Shown: piece by piece, positions 41,682-49,229 of the stretch
Position numbering within the stretch: the stretch's first letter is position 1
Layout of the letters: every line of letters begins with the position of its first letter
DNA from: Hymenobacter sp. YIM 151858-1
GTDB taxonomy: Bacteria; Bacteroidota; Bacteroidia; Cytophagales; Hymenobacteraceae
Reading direction: 5' to 3'
NCBI RefSeq assembly: GCF_025979705.1
Contig: NZ_CP110136.1
Coordinates: 3,782,001-3,846,000, forward strand
DNA: 64,000 bases
Position numbers and translations under genes: made by a program
The notes under the pieces: model-generated
Database searches by the model: none
What the model saw: only the letters and a program-made list of their open reading frames with translations
What the model was told of the DNA's origin: nothing

Positions 41682-42470
41682 TCAGGCCACGGCCGCGTAA
41701 AGCGGGGCCAGTTCGGGCACCAAGTCGGCCGCTTGCGGCACCGAAGCCAGATTTACCACGTTGCCGATGACGATGACGGCCGGCGCGCCAATGCCAGCCG
41801 CCGCCACGCGGGCCGGCAGCTCCGCCACCGTGGTGCTAATCATGCGGGCCGTGGGCAGCGTGCCGTCTTGGATGACCGCAGCCGGACGGTGCGCCCCGCC
41901 GAAGCGGCAGAACACATCGGCAATGGCTTGCACCTGACCCAGGCCCATCAGGATGACGGCCGTGGTGCGCGGCGCCCGCGCCGCCTCGTAGATTTCCTCC
42001 GACAACTCGCCCCTGGCCGTCGTGGCCGTAATCACCCGAAACGACTCGCTCAGCCCCCGATGCGTTACCGGAATGCCTACGCTACCCGCCGCCGCTACCG
42101 CGCTGCTGATGCCCGGCACGTAATCGGTCTGCAGACCGTGGCGCTGGGCATACAGCATTTCCTCGCGGCCGCGGCCAAACACGAACGGGTCGCCGCCCTT
42201 TAGCCGCACCACGTGGCCGTGCACCCGGGCGTAGAGCACAATCAGGTCGTTTATCTCCTGCTGCAGGTAGCCGCGCAGGCCTTTGCGCTTGCCCACGTAC
42301 ACCTTCTTGGCATCGGGGCGGGCGTGGGAGAGCAGCTTGGCATTGCTGAGGGCATCGTAGAGCACGACATCGGCCTCAGCCAAAACCCGGGCACCCTTGA
42401 GCGTAATCAGCTCTGGGTCGCCGGGACCGGCACCTACCACGGTCAGGCGTGGAACAACGAAAGCGGGCAT
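41682..42470 (-). CDS. cobA: Uroporphyrinogen-III C-methyltransferase
   Basis: A 262-residue SAM-dependent methyltransferase making precorrin-2 from uroporphyrinogen III, the first step to siroheme. Signature motifs are VGAGPGDPELITLKG at the N-terminus and VRLKGGDPFVFGRG; GISSAVAAAGSVGIPVTHRG and MGLGQVQAIADV are also typical. It supplies the CysG N-domain encoded at the end of the operon, so both halves of a normal CysG are present but on separate polypeptides. The name sumT is equally used. Confidence 0.94.
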   Translation of the reverse strand: MPAFVVPRLTVVGAGPGDPELITLKGARVLAEADVVLYDALSNAKLLSHARPDAKKVYVGKRKGLRGYLQQEINDLIVLYARVHGHVVRLKGGDPFVFGRGREEMLYAQRHGLQTDYVPGISSAVAAAGSVGIPVTHRGLSESFRVITATTARGELSEEIYEAARAPRTTAVILMGLGQVQAIADVFCRFGGAHRPAAVIQDGTLPTARMISTTVAELPARVAAAGIGAPAVIVIGNVVNLASVPQAADLVPELAPLYAAVA

Positions 42471-42480
42471 GGTGAGAGGG

Positions 42481-42658
42481 GCCTCACCCCCGGCCCCCTC
42501 TCCGAGGGAGAGGGGGAGCCTAGGTGGCGTGGGCGTTTATGGGGTCAATGAGTTGAGTGCAGTAGAAGCCCGAGTCGGGTTCGATGCAGGAATTCTCGAA
42601 GTCGTTGCTGACGTGAGGCTCCCCCTCTCCCTTTGGAGAGGGGGCGGGGGGGTGAGGC
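42481..42658. repeat. Inverted-repeat element, family B, copy 1
   Basis: A 178-bp element with arms of about 40 bp: GCCTCACCCCCGGCCCCCTC at the left edge and its partner ending GGGGTGAGGC at the right. Each arm contains an inner palindrome (CCCCTCTCC...GGAGAGGGGG). It begins 2 bp after the cysN stop. A second copy with the same arms but another spacer lies at 44986-45183. Confidence 0.9.
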
Positions 42659-42660
42659 TG

Positions 42661-43899
42661 TTACTCAATGAGGCCCGCGGCCAGGGTGGCGCCGGTTTGC
42701 TCGTCGAGCAGGATGAAGGCGCCAGTGGTGCGGTTCTGGCCGTAAGCATCGGCAGCCAGCGGCGCGGCCGTTTTCAGCCGGACGCGCACGATGTCGTTCA
42801 GCTTGGCTTCCTCGGTGTCTTCCTGGGCGAAGCTTTGGATGTTGGTTTTGCCCAGGATGGCTTGTACCACGGCTTTGGTTTTGGCAGCGTGGTGCTGCAC
42901 CAGCAGCTTGCGGCCGGCGCGTAGCGGGCGGTCTTCCATCCAGCACAGCGTAGCTTCCAGTTCGCGAGTAGGCTCGGGCGCTTGGTCGGCGGGCACAATG
43001 GCGTCGCCGCGGCTTACGTCCACGTCGTCGGCGAGGCGCAGCACCACACCTTGCGGCGCCACGGCTACCTCTACCTCTTGCTGATTTATTTCAATGGCTT
43101 CGAGCGTCGTCTCGATGCCGGCGGGCAGCACCACCACTTGTTGGCCGCGGCGGTACACCCCGCTCTGGATGCGGCCGGCATAGCCGCGGTAGTCGGGCAG
43201 CTCCGCGCTCTGCGGCCGGATGACGTACTGCACCTGAAAGCGAGCGGCTTCGTGCGTGGTATCAGGCGCTACCGCAACCGTCTCTAGGTACTCCAGCAGG
43301 TTCGGGCCTTTGTACCAGCCTAGGTTGGCCGACGCGCGCACCACGTTGTCGCCGTGCAGGGCGCTGATGGGGATGTTCACAACGTGCTTGATGCCCAGCT
43401 GCGCCGCCACGGCGGCGTAATCGGCCACGATGTCGCGGAACACGGCCTCGGAGTAGCCCACCAGGTCGATCTTGTTCACGGCCAGCACGAAGCGCTTGAT
43501 ACCAAGCAGGGCCGATACAATGGTGTGGCGGCGCGTTTGTTCCACCACGCCCTGGCGGGCATCCACCAGCACAATGGCCAAATCGGCGTTCGAAGCGCCC
43601 GTCACCATGTTGCGGGTGTACTGCACGTGGCCGGGCGTATCGGTGATGATAAACTTGCGGCGCGGCGTGGTGAAGTACTTGTGCGCCACGTCGATGGTAA
43701 TGCCTTGTTCGCGCTCGGCGCGCAGGCCATCGGTGAGCAGGGCCAGGTCAACAGTACCGGCGGCGGAAGTGCGGTTTTGCTCCTCCAGCGCAGCCAGCAC
43801 ATCGAGCGACACGGCGTCGCTGTCGTAGAGCAAGCGGCCAATCAGGGTGCTTTTGCCGTCGTCGACGCTGCCGCAGGTGATGAATCGAAGTAAGTCCAT
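42661..43899 (-). CDS. cysN: Sulfate adenylyltransferase subunit 1 (GTPase)
   Basis: A 412-residue EF-Tu-like GTPase that drives APS formation by CysD. G1 is GSVDDGKSTLIGRLLYD, G3 DTPGHVQYTRNM, G4 NKIDLVGYSE. Beta-barrel domains 2 and 3 follow (RIQSGVYRRGQQVVVLPAGI, KLLVQHHAAKTKAVVQAI). No APS-kinase (CysC) domain is fused at the C-terminus; 412 residues is the size of CysN alone. Family B and D elements flank it. Catalyses with CysD: ATP + sulfate to APS + PPi, coupled to GTP hydrolysis. Confidence 0.95.
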   Translation of the reverse strand: MDLLRFITCGSVDDGKSTLIGRLLYDSDAVSLDVLAALEEQNRTSAAGTVDLALLTDGLRAEREQGITIDVAHKYFTTPRRKFIITDTPGHVQYTRNMVTGASNADLAIVLVDARQGVVEQTRRHTIVSALLGIKRFVLAVNKIDLVGYSEAVFRDIVADYAAVAAQLGIKHVVNIPISALHGDNVVRASANLGWYKGPNLLEYLETVAVAPDTTHEAARFQVQYVIRPQSAELPDYRGYAGRIQSGVYRRGQQVVVLPAGIETTLEAIEINQQEVEVAVAPQGVVLRLADDVDVSRGDAIVPADQAPEPTRELEATLCWMEDRPLRAGRKLLVQHHAAKTKAVVQAILGKTNIQSFAQEDTEEAKLNDIVRVRLKTAAPLAADAYGQNRTTGAFILLDEQTGATLAAGLIE

Positions 43900-43908
43900 G
43901 GTGTCCTA

Positions 43909-43998
43909 GGTGACAAGTGACAGGTAACAGGTGACAGGTAGGTGACGAATCCGGCTTTGCTCGCCGGGTCACGTGTTGCTTGTCACCTCATCACCCCT
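43909..43998. repeat. GTGACA-rich inverted/tandem repeat, family D
   Basis: Five imperfect GTGACA/GTAACA units (GGTGACAAGTGACAGGTAAC, then AGGTGACAGGTAGGTGAC) face an inverted partner (GGTCACGTG, CTTGTCACCTCATCACC). The element starts 2 bp after the cysD stop (minus strand) and fills most of the cysD-cysN gap. Confidence 0.75.
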
Positions 43999-44000
43999 GA

Positions 44001-44915
44001 TTAGAAATAGCCGTTGCGCTTGCGGTCCTCCATGCCGGTTTCCGAAATCCGGTCGTCGAGGCGGGTAGCGCCCCGCTCGCTCACTTTGGCCTGCAGAATG
44101 TCTTCGATAATGGCCGCAAGGGTGCTGGCGTCGCTTTCCACGGCGGCGGTGCAGGTAGCATCGCCCACGGTGCGGAAGCGTACCTGGCGGGTAGTCAGCT
44201 CGTCGGAGGCATCGAGTGAGAGGTGCTCCGTTACGGCCAGCAGCTGGCCCGAGGGCAGCACCACGCAGCGGCGCTCGTGGGCGAAGTAGATGCTAGGCAG
44301 CTGGATGTTCTCGCGCTGGATGTAGTTCCACACGTCCAGCTCGGTCCAGTTCGAAATGGGAAACACGCGCACGTTTTCGCCGGGCTGAATCTGGCCGTTG
44401 TAGATATTCCAGAGCTCGGGGCGCTGGCGGCGCGGGTCCCACTGGCCGAACTCGTCGCGCACCGAGAAGATACGCTCCTTGGCGCGGGCCTTTTCCTCGT
44501 CGCGGCGGGCGCCGCCGATGCAGGCATCAAAGCCAAACTCCTCGATGGTATCCAGTAGCGTGTAAGTCTGCAGGGCGTTGCGGCTCGGAAACTTGCCGCC
44601 CGGCTCGCGCAGGCCGCGCTGCTGAATGGTGTCCTCCACGCGGCGCACAATCAGCTGCTCGCCTAGTTCGGCAGCCAGTGAGTCGCGAAACTCCAGTACT
44701 TCCGGGAAGTTGTGGCCCGTGTCGATGTGCACGAGCGGGAACGGAAACTTGCCAGGCCGGAAGGCCTTTTGGGCAAGGCGCACCAGCGCGATGGAGTCTT
44801 TGCCGCCCGAGAACAGCAGCGCGGGGCGCTGAAACTGCCCGGCCACTTCGCGCAGGATGTGGATGGCTTCGGCTTCGAGCCGATCGAGGTAGTCTAAACG
44901 AGGGAGCGTTGGCAT
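44001..44915 (-). CDS. cysD: Sulfate adenylyltransferase subunit 2
   Basis: A 304-residue ATP pyrophosphatase of the PAPS-reductase/CysD fold that adenylates sulfate to APS with CysN. The PP-loop LFSGGKDSIALVRLAQKAF is near residue 35, followed by FPFPLVHIDTGHNFPEVLEF and the C-terminal RFRTVGDATCTAAVES. Length is normal. In this operon it is second after cysH; the junction holds a family B repeat. Confidence 0.95.
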   Translation of the reverse strand: MPTLPRLDYLDRLEAEAIHILREVAGQFQRPALLFSGGKDSIALVRLAQKAFRPGKFPFPLVHIDTGHNFPEVLEFRDSLAAELGEQLIVRRVEDTIQQRGLREPGGKFPSRNALQTYTLLDTIEEFGFDACIGGARRDEEKARAKERIFSVRDEFGQWDPRRQRPELWNIYNGQIQPGENVRVFPISNWTELDVWNYIQRENIQLPSIYFAHERRCVVLPSGQLLAVTEHLSLDASDELTTRQVRFRTVGDATCTAAVESDASTLAAIIEDILQAKVSERGATRLDDRISETGMEDRKRNGYF

Positions 44916-44985
44916 AAGGCAAGGGGGTGCCTGTTCGGCCTGTAGGGCCGAATTTTTAGGGAATAGGAAGTGCGGGGAATGCAGG

Positions 44986-45183
44986 GCCTCACCCCCCGGC
45001 CCCCTCTCCGGGGGAGAGGGGGAGCCTGATGTCAGCAGGCATTATCCGGAGCATGAAGTAGAAAGAGCAGGGTAGCGCATTACTGGCACAGATGTATGCC
45101 GCCAGCAATTAAGTAGTAAGCACAGCGACGTTGCTGCCAATTGGCTCCCCCTCTCCCCCGGAGAGGGGGCCGGGGGGTGAGGC
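44986..45183. repeat. Inverted-repeat element, family B, copy 2
   Basis: A 198-bp element with arms of about 40 bp (GCCTCACCCCCCGGCCCCCT at the left, GGGGTGAGGC at the right) matching copy 1 at 42481-42658; the spacer sequence differs. Its right arm runs into the 3' end of cysH and supplies the last codons of that gene. Confidence 0.9.
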
Positions 45184-45888
45184 GTGCAGGCCGCACTCCT
45201 TCGCCGACTGATCTTCCCACCACCAGCGGCCGGCCCGGAAGTCTTCGCCGGGCTTCACGGCCCGGGTGCACGGCGCGCAGCCAATGCTCACGAAGCCTTG
45301 CAGGTGCAGGGGGTTATGCGGAATGCTGTACTCGCGGATAAAGGCCCAGGTCTGCTCCCAGGTCCAGTCGAGCAGCGGATTCACCTTCAGCAGCTGGTAG
45401 GTAGCATCGAACTCGGCTATCTGCATGCCGGTGCGGGTGGCCGATTGCTCGGCCCGAATGCCCGTAACCCAGGCTTCTTTGCCGGCCAGCGCACGGCTCA
45501 GCGGCTCCACTTTGCGCACGTTGCAGCAGGCCTTGCGGGCATCCACGCTTTCGTAGAAACCATTCGGGCCCTGGCGCTCTACCAGGGCGGCTACCTGCTC
45601 GTGGTTGGGGTAGTAGGTCCGGATGGTTTTGCCGTATTTGAGCACGGTTTTGCTCCAGGTAGCATACGTTTCCTGAAAATTACGACCTGTGTCGAGGGTA
45701 AATACCTCAATGGGTAAATCGTGGGCAAAAATCAGGTGCGCGATTACCTGATCTTCCAATCCAAAAGAGGTAGAAAAAGCGGCTTTACCGGTAAATTCAG
45801 TGGCAATTAGGCGCAGGGTATCCAACGCATCAGCCCCAATTAATTGCTGACGAATTTGCGCCACCTGTGCATCGATTAAAGTCGACAT
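45109..45888 (-). CDS. cysH: Phosphoadenylyl/adenylyl-sulfate reductase
   Basis: A 259-residue reductase producing sulfite. The iron-sulfur motif is complete: Cys121-Cys122 in KACCNVRKVEPL and Cys204/Cys207 in SIGCAPCTRA, the pattern of enzymes that reduce APS directly. The active-site Cys232 is in KECGLH. In relatives ECGLH is at or very near the C-terminus, but here the frame continues for 24 residues (ASPPGPLSGGEGEP then IGSNVAVLTT) encoded largely by the right arm of a family B repeat. First structural gene of the operon; no cysC is present to make PAPS, which also favours APS as substrate. Confidence 0.93.
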   Translation of the reverse strand: MSTLIDAQVAQIRQQLIGADALDTLRLIATEFTGKAAFSTSFGLEDQVIAHLIFAHDLPIEVFTLDTGRNFQETYATWSKTVLKYGKTIRTYYPNHEQVAALVERQGPNGFYESVDARKACCNVRKVEPLSRALAGKEAWVTGIRAEQSATRTGMQIAEFDATYQLLKVNPLLDWTWEQTWAFIREYSIPHNPLHLQGFVSIGCAPCTRAVKPGEDFRAGRWWWEDQSAKECGLHASPPGPLSGGEGEPIGSNVAVLTT

Positions 45889-46196
45889 GCGCAGCAGGGC
45901 TACGACCGGTTTCTCCGAAGAAAAACCAGGTCTGATAAGACAAAAAGAAAGGGAGCCGGAGGGGTAGGCGGCGAGTTGAGCTCAAGCGGCCAAACCAAAC
46001 GGACCTAGGGCGTGCTCCTGCGGTAGGAGCCTAGGCGTTGGCGTTCCGGCAAGCGGGCAGGGGAGGATGTAAAAGCCTCAACAACACGCGCGGCGCATAG
46101 CCAGGCAACAACAGCACAGGCTGTTGGAGCCGAAAAGGCCCGGCTGCAGAGCAGCGGAGGTAGCGCGGGGTGTGATGATGAGGTTCACGGCGTACG
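45889..46196 (-). promoter_or_regulatory. Long leader between riboswitch and cysH
   Basis: About 300 nt of untranslated leader. It contains the Cys-run short frame (46078-46188), a hairpin GCTCCTACCGCAGGAGC on the minus strand (46014-46030), and further downstream GCTCCC followed by a T-rich stretch (TTTCTTTTTG, 45941-45950). The 3' half of the first hairpin (AGGAGC) could instead pair with GCTCC(C), giving alternative structures of attenuator type. This pairing is a hypothesis. Confidence 0.45.
46078..46188 (-). CDS. Putative cysteine-rich leader peptide
   Basis: A 36-residue frame starting GTG just after the SAM riboswitch and ending 189 bp before cysH. It reads MNLIITPRATSAALQPGLFG and on to SNSLCCCCLAMRRACC, with six cysteines in the last 12 residues, including four in a row. 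Runs of the codon for the end product are the hallmark of ribosome-mediated attenuation, and cysteine is the product of this pathway. Polycysteine short frames acting as cysteine-responsive attenuators are known in mycobacteria. Here the start codon and translation are inferred. It could be chance, but the position is telling. Confidence 0.55.
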   Translation of the reverse strand: MNLIITPRATSAALQPGLFGSNSLCCCCLAMRRACC

Positions 46197-46295
46197 TTGT
46201 TTTTATATGGTCAGGAATTGGCACCGTTCCGGATGATCCGGAGGGTTGCCGGCGCTTCACGGAGCCTGTCTCTCCACGCCTCTGTATAAAAACAA
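46197..46295 (-). ncRNA. SAM-I (S-box) riboswitch
   Basis: Read on the minus strand, the 99-nt element has P1 arms TTGTTTTTATA / TATAAAAACAA (perfect 11 bp), the conserved core AGAGGCGTGGAGAGACAGGC, CTCCGTGAAGCGCCGGCAAC, a P3 stem TCCGGA-TCA-TCCGGA, and GGTGCCAATTCCTGACC before the 3' arm of P1. These are the invariant blocks of SAM-I riboswitches. It stands between the promoter and the cysH start, so SAM abundance should repress the whole sulfate-assimilation operon. The expression platform is not obvious; the leader peptide may form part of it. Confidence 0.95.
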
Positions 46296-46316
46296 TCCTG
46301 GGAAGAATTGATGGAG

Positions 46317-46349
46317 CAAAGGTAGCAACACAAATTTTGGAATTGCAAA
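46317..46349 (-). promoter_or_regulatory. Promoter of the cys operon
   Basis: On the minus strand TTTG, 21 bases, TACCTTTG: a full match to the Bacteroidota promoter. Transcription would start roughly 10 bp before P1 of the riboswitch, which fits. Confidence 0.75.
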
Positions 46350-46426
46350 TTTTTTCTTGAGCTGGCCCCAAAGCTTTGTGTCTTGACAATACCAATTCGC
46401 CTAAACCCAGTTTGTATTAAAAAGCT

Positions 46427-46465
46427 TAGGGCCGTGCTTGAACAATTAATTCAAGCACGGCCCTA
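46427..46465 (-). terminator. Terminator of hemH
   Basis: Perfect 16-bp arms TAGGGCCGTGCTTGAA / TTCAAGCACGGCCCTA with a 7-base loop; on the minus strand it is followed by AGCTTTTTAA. It insulates the cys promoter from hemH transcription. Confidence 0.92.
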
Positions 46466-46492
46466 ATGCGCAATTCAAATAGCAGGCGCTGA

Positions 46493-47539
46493 TTAATTCC
46501 GGCGCACCATATCCACCACGGCATCAACCCAAATGGGGTGGGTATTGCAGCTCGGCACCAATTGCCAGTGGTTGCCGCCGGCTTCCTCAAACATTTCCTT
46601 AAACTCTTCGCCTACCTCGATGGTGGTTTCGAGGCAGTCGGCCACGAAGGCGGGGCTGAAGGCCAGCACGTTCTTGTAGCCCTTGGCCGGCATCTCCTTC
46701 AGGACCTCGTCGGCGTAGGGCTGCAGCCACGGGTCGCGCAGGCGGCTTTGCAGGCGGCTCTGGAAGCACACGGTGTACTGGTCGTCGCGCAAACCCAGGG
46801 CCTCGGCCAGCAGGCGCGAGGTGGCAAAGCACTGCGCGCGGTAGCAGTAGCGGTTATTTTTATTGTAGTGGTTGCAGCAGGTGCCCAGCTTGCAATAGCC
46901 TTTGTGGCTGCCCTTAAGCACGTGGCGCTCCGGAATGCCGTGGTAGCTGAACACCACGTGGTCGTAGTCGTGCTTTTCCATCTCGGCCTTGCCCAGGGCC
47001 CCGAAGGTGGCAATGAAGCCGGGGTCGTCGGCGAAGGTGCTGATGAAGCTGATGCTGGGCACCACCCACCATTTGCTTACGATGTCCATCACCTTTTCCT
47101 GCACCGAGCCCGTGCTAGCCGCGGCGTACTGCGGAAACAGCGGCAGCACGATGATGCGCTCCACGGCTGCTTCGCGCAGCTCCTCCAGCGCCGATTCGAT
47201 GCTGGGATTCTGGTAGCGCATGCCGAAGGCCACGAGGTAGTCTTTGCCGAGCTTTTCCTGCACCAGCTTTTTCAGATCGAGGCCGTGGTAGAGCAGCGGG
47301 GAGCCGCGCTCATCCCAGAGCTGCTGGTAAATTTTGGCCGACTTGGGCGCGCGCAGCGGCACCACCAAGCCCTGAAACAGCGGGTAGCGCACAGCCGCGG
47401 GCATGTCGATAACGCGAGCATCGGTCAGGAACTCGTTGAGGTAACGGCGTACATCCGGCGTGCGGGGCGAATCGGGGGTGCCCAGGTTCACGAGCAGGAC
47501 ACCGATGCGGCCTTGGGTAGAGGCAGGGGTAGAGGGCAT
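46493..47539 (-). CDS. hemH: Ferrochelatase
   Basis: A 348-residue enzyme inserting Fe2+ into protoporphyrin IX. Landmarks are GVLLVNLGTPDSPRTPDV, the catalytic His200 in VVFSYHGIPERH and the C-terminal AFSPAFVADCLETTIEVGEE. A cluster of five cysteines (216, 221, 222, 232, 237; YCKLGTCCNHY, RYCYRAQC) lies just after the catalytic His. Internal four-cysteine segments of this kind bind a [2Fe-2S] cluster in some bacterial ferrochelatases. The ATG at 47539 is preferred; further upstream residues are not ferrochelatase-like. Single gene with its own terminator. Confidence 0.94.
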   Translation of the reverse strand: MPSTPASTQGRIGVLLVNLGTPDSPRTPDVRRYLNEFLTDARVIDMPAAVRYPLFQGLVVPLRAPKSAKIYQQLWDERGSPLLYHGLDLKKLVQEKLGKDYLVAFGMRYQNPSIESALEELREAAVERIIVLPLFPQYAAASTGSVQEKVMDIVSKWWVVPSISFISTFADDPGFIATFGALGKAEMEKHDYDHVVFSYHGIPERHVLKGSHKGYCKLGTCCNHYNKNNRYCYRAQCFATSRLLAEALGLRDDQYTVCFQSRLQSRLRDPWLQPYADEVLKEMPAKGYKNVLAFSPAFVADCLETTIEVGEEFKEMFEEAGGNHWQLVPSCNTHPIWVDAVVDMVRRN

Positions 47540-47598
47540 AAAAGAGAGGTAGCGCACACCGCCGGTAACAAAGGAAAGCGGTGCCGACAGATGCCATA

Positions 47599-47606
47599 CA
47601 AAGGTA
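47599..47606 (-). promoter_or_regulatory. -7 element upstream of hemH
   Basis: TACCTTTG on the minus strand, an exact TAnnTTTG match, 60 bp before the hemH ATG. A -33 TTG at the usual spacing is not visible. Confidence 0.45.
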
Positions 47607-48058
47607 CGGGCCCCAAAGTTTGCGCCGCAGCTGCGGCACCGGCTCAGTACGCCCTGATTTATATCCACGAAATAGCCGGCATCCGCTGAAAGACCATACG
47701 CCAGGTGATGACAGAGGTAACGGTTCGTCAGCACCTAGGGCCTTGCCAGCAACGTTTTGGTGTAGCGCTGGTAACAATTGTCGGGCGGAACAGCGGCGCG
47801 GTTGTGCGCGAGCCAGGCGGTACCAATGGCCGGGGGCGTAGCGGCAGGGCCGAAGCACGTGGCAGCGAGGTCGGAAAAGGGCGATGGTAACCGGCGTGGT
47901 GTAGTGAAGGCAGGCGAGCCTAGGTGCTGGCTTGGGCAAGCGGTAACAGGAGCCAGCATACCGTGGCATTAACATTCGGGCGCGGCATTGCCCAAAAGGT
48001 ACTTTTAACCGTAAGCGCCTATTATTCAGGCTATGCAGCTTGAGCGCGCATAAAGCCG

Positions 48059-48066
48059 TACCTTTG
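48059..48066 (+). promoter_or_regulatory. -7 element upstream of era
   Basis: TACCTTTG, an exact match to TAnnTTTG, 26 bp before the era GTG start. A TTG occurs at 48040-48042, but the 16-base spacer is short. Confidence 0.45.
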
Positions 48067-48091
48067 TGCCCCTTAACGCATTACCACCATC

Positions 48092-48991
48092 GTGACTACT
48101 GAACCCAAACCGCACCGAGCCGGCTTCGTGAGCATCATCGGCAAGCCCAACGTGGGCAAGTCGACGTTGATGAATGTGCTGGTGGGCGAGCGGCTCAGCA
48201 TTATTACCAGCAAGGCCCAAACCACGCGCCACCGCATTCTGGGCATCCTGAACGGCCCTGACTTTCAGCTGGTATACTCCGATACGCCCGGCATCATTCA
48301 GCCGAAGTACGAGCTCCAATCGGCCATGATGTCGTTCGTGTACTCGTCGTTGGAAGACGCCGACGTGATCCTGTTCGTGACGGACATCTACGAGAAGCAC
48401 GACGAGGAGCCCGTGGTGGAGCGCCTGCGCCGCTCGGAAGTGCCGGTGCTGCTGCTGATCAACAAAATCGACCAGGCGACGCAGGAAGAAGTAGAGGCCA
48501 AAATGGCGTACTGGCGCGAGCAAATGCCCAACGCCGCCGAAATCATCCCCATTTCGGCCCTCAACGCCTTCAACACCGAGCAGGTCTTTAACCACATCCT
48601 CGACCGCCTGCCCGAGCATGAGGCTTTCTACCCCAAAGACGAGCTGACCGACAAGCCGGAGCGCTTTTTTGCTTCGGAAATGATTCGCGAGAAAATCTTC
48701 AAGCTCTACAAGAAAGAAGTGCCTTACAGCACGGAAGTCATGATTGAGGAGTTTAAGGAAGACGACGCCATCATTCGCGTCCGCGGTATCATCTTCACCG
48801 AGCGTGCTTCCCAAAAAGGCATCATCATTGGGCAGGGCGGCGCGGCGCTGAAGAAAGTAGGCACCTGGGCCCGCGAGGAAATGGAGAAGTTTTTCCAGAA
48901 AAAAGTGTTCCTCGAGCTGCACGTCAAAGTCAACGAAAACTGGCGCACCGACCCGAAGATGCTCAACCGCTTCGGGTACAAGCCGGAGTAG
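48092..48991 (+). CDS. era: GTPase Era
   Basis: A 299-residue GTPase that binds 16S rRNA during 30S maturation. The N-terminal G domain has GKPNVGKSTLMNVLVG (G1), the TTRHRILGI switch region, SDTPGIIQPKYEL (G3) and LLINKIDQAT (G4); the C-terminal KH domain has GIIIGQGGAALKKVGTWARE. Starts with GTG. It is followed by der after a family A repeat, so two ribosome-assembly GTPases are neighbours. Confidence 0.96.
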   Translation: MTTEPKPHRAGFVSIIGKPNVGKSTLMNVLVGERLSIITSKAQTTRHRILGILNGPDFQLVYSDTPGIIQPKYELQSAMMSFVYSSLEDADVILFVTDIYEKHDEEPVVERLRRSEVPVLLLINKIDQATQEEVEAKMAYWREQMPNAAEIIPISALNAFNTEQVFNHILDRLPEHEAFYPKDELTDKPERFFASEMIREKIFKLYKKEVPYSTEVMIEEFKEDDAIIRVRGIIFTERASQKGIIIGQGGAALKKVGTWAREEMEKFFQKKVFLELHVKVNENWRTDPKMLNRFGYKPE

Positions 48992-49004
48992 AACGAAACT
49001 AGAG

Positions 49005-49126
49005 CTAGCTCCCCTCCTCAGATGAGGAGGGGTTGGGGGTGGTTGAAGAACTAGAAGCTAGATCTAGTAACCGTTTAACGACAGGTCAACCACCCCCAAC
49101 CCCTCCTCATCTGAGGAGGGGAGCTA
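49005..49126. repeat. Nested inverted-repeat element, family A, copy 2
   Basis: The same structure as the copy at 36605: arms CTAGCTCCCCTCCTCAGATG... and ...CTGAGGAGGGGAGCTA, each arm an internal palindrome, with a 40-bp spacer rich in CTAG. It begins 13 bp after the era stop and fills the era-der gap. Confidence 0.9.
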
Positions 49127-49229
49127 ATTCTAATCTTAGCTCTAGTCGTAAAAGTATCCCGACCTCACATCAACTTAACTACCCCGGGCACTGGCGGAAT
49201 TGGTCGGACCGACGGCTGGGGTCAGCACA

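Larger units (their letters stand above)
47540..48091. other. Intergenic region between hemH and era
   Basis: No gene could be supported in these 550 bp. It contains divergent promoter-like elements: a TACCTTTG on the minus strand at 47599-47606 for hemH and a TACCTTTG at 48059-48066 for era. The centre is GC-rich with short frames on both strands lacking any recognisable domain. Confidence 0.5.

Noticed and set aside
43909-43998. GTGACA repeats considered as a CRISPR-like or iteron array
   Set aside because: Units are 6-12 bp without uniform spacers, and the region is an inverted repeat in an operon gap.
46078-46395. Longer 105-codon version of the Cys-rich frame, starting upstream of the riboswitch
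   Set aside because: It would be translated through the riboswitch and would start before the predicted transcript. Only the 3' part (from the GTG at 46188) is considered as a leader peptide.
46538-47689. A 383-codon antisense frame over hemH
   Set aside because: High-GC antisense frame with His/Val/Ala-rich translation and no motif; hemH explains the region.
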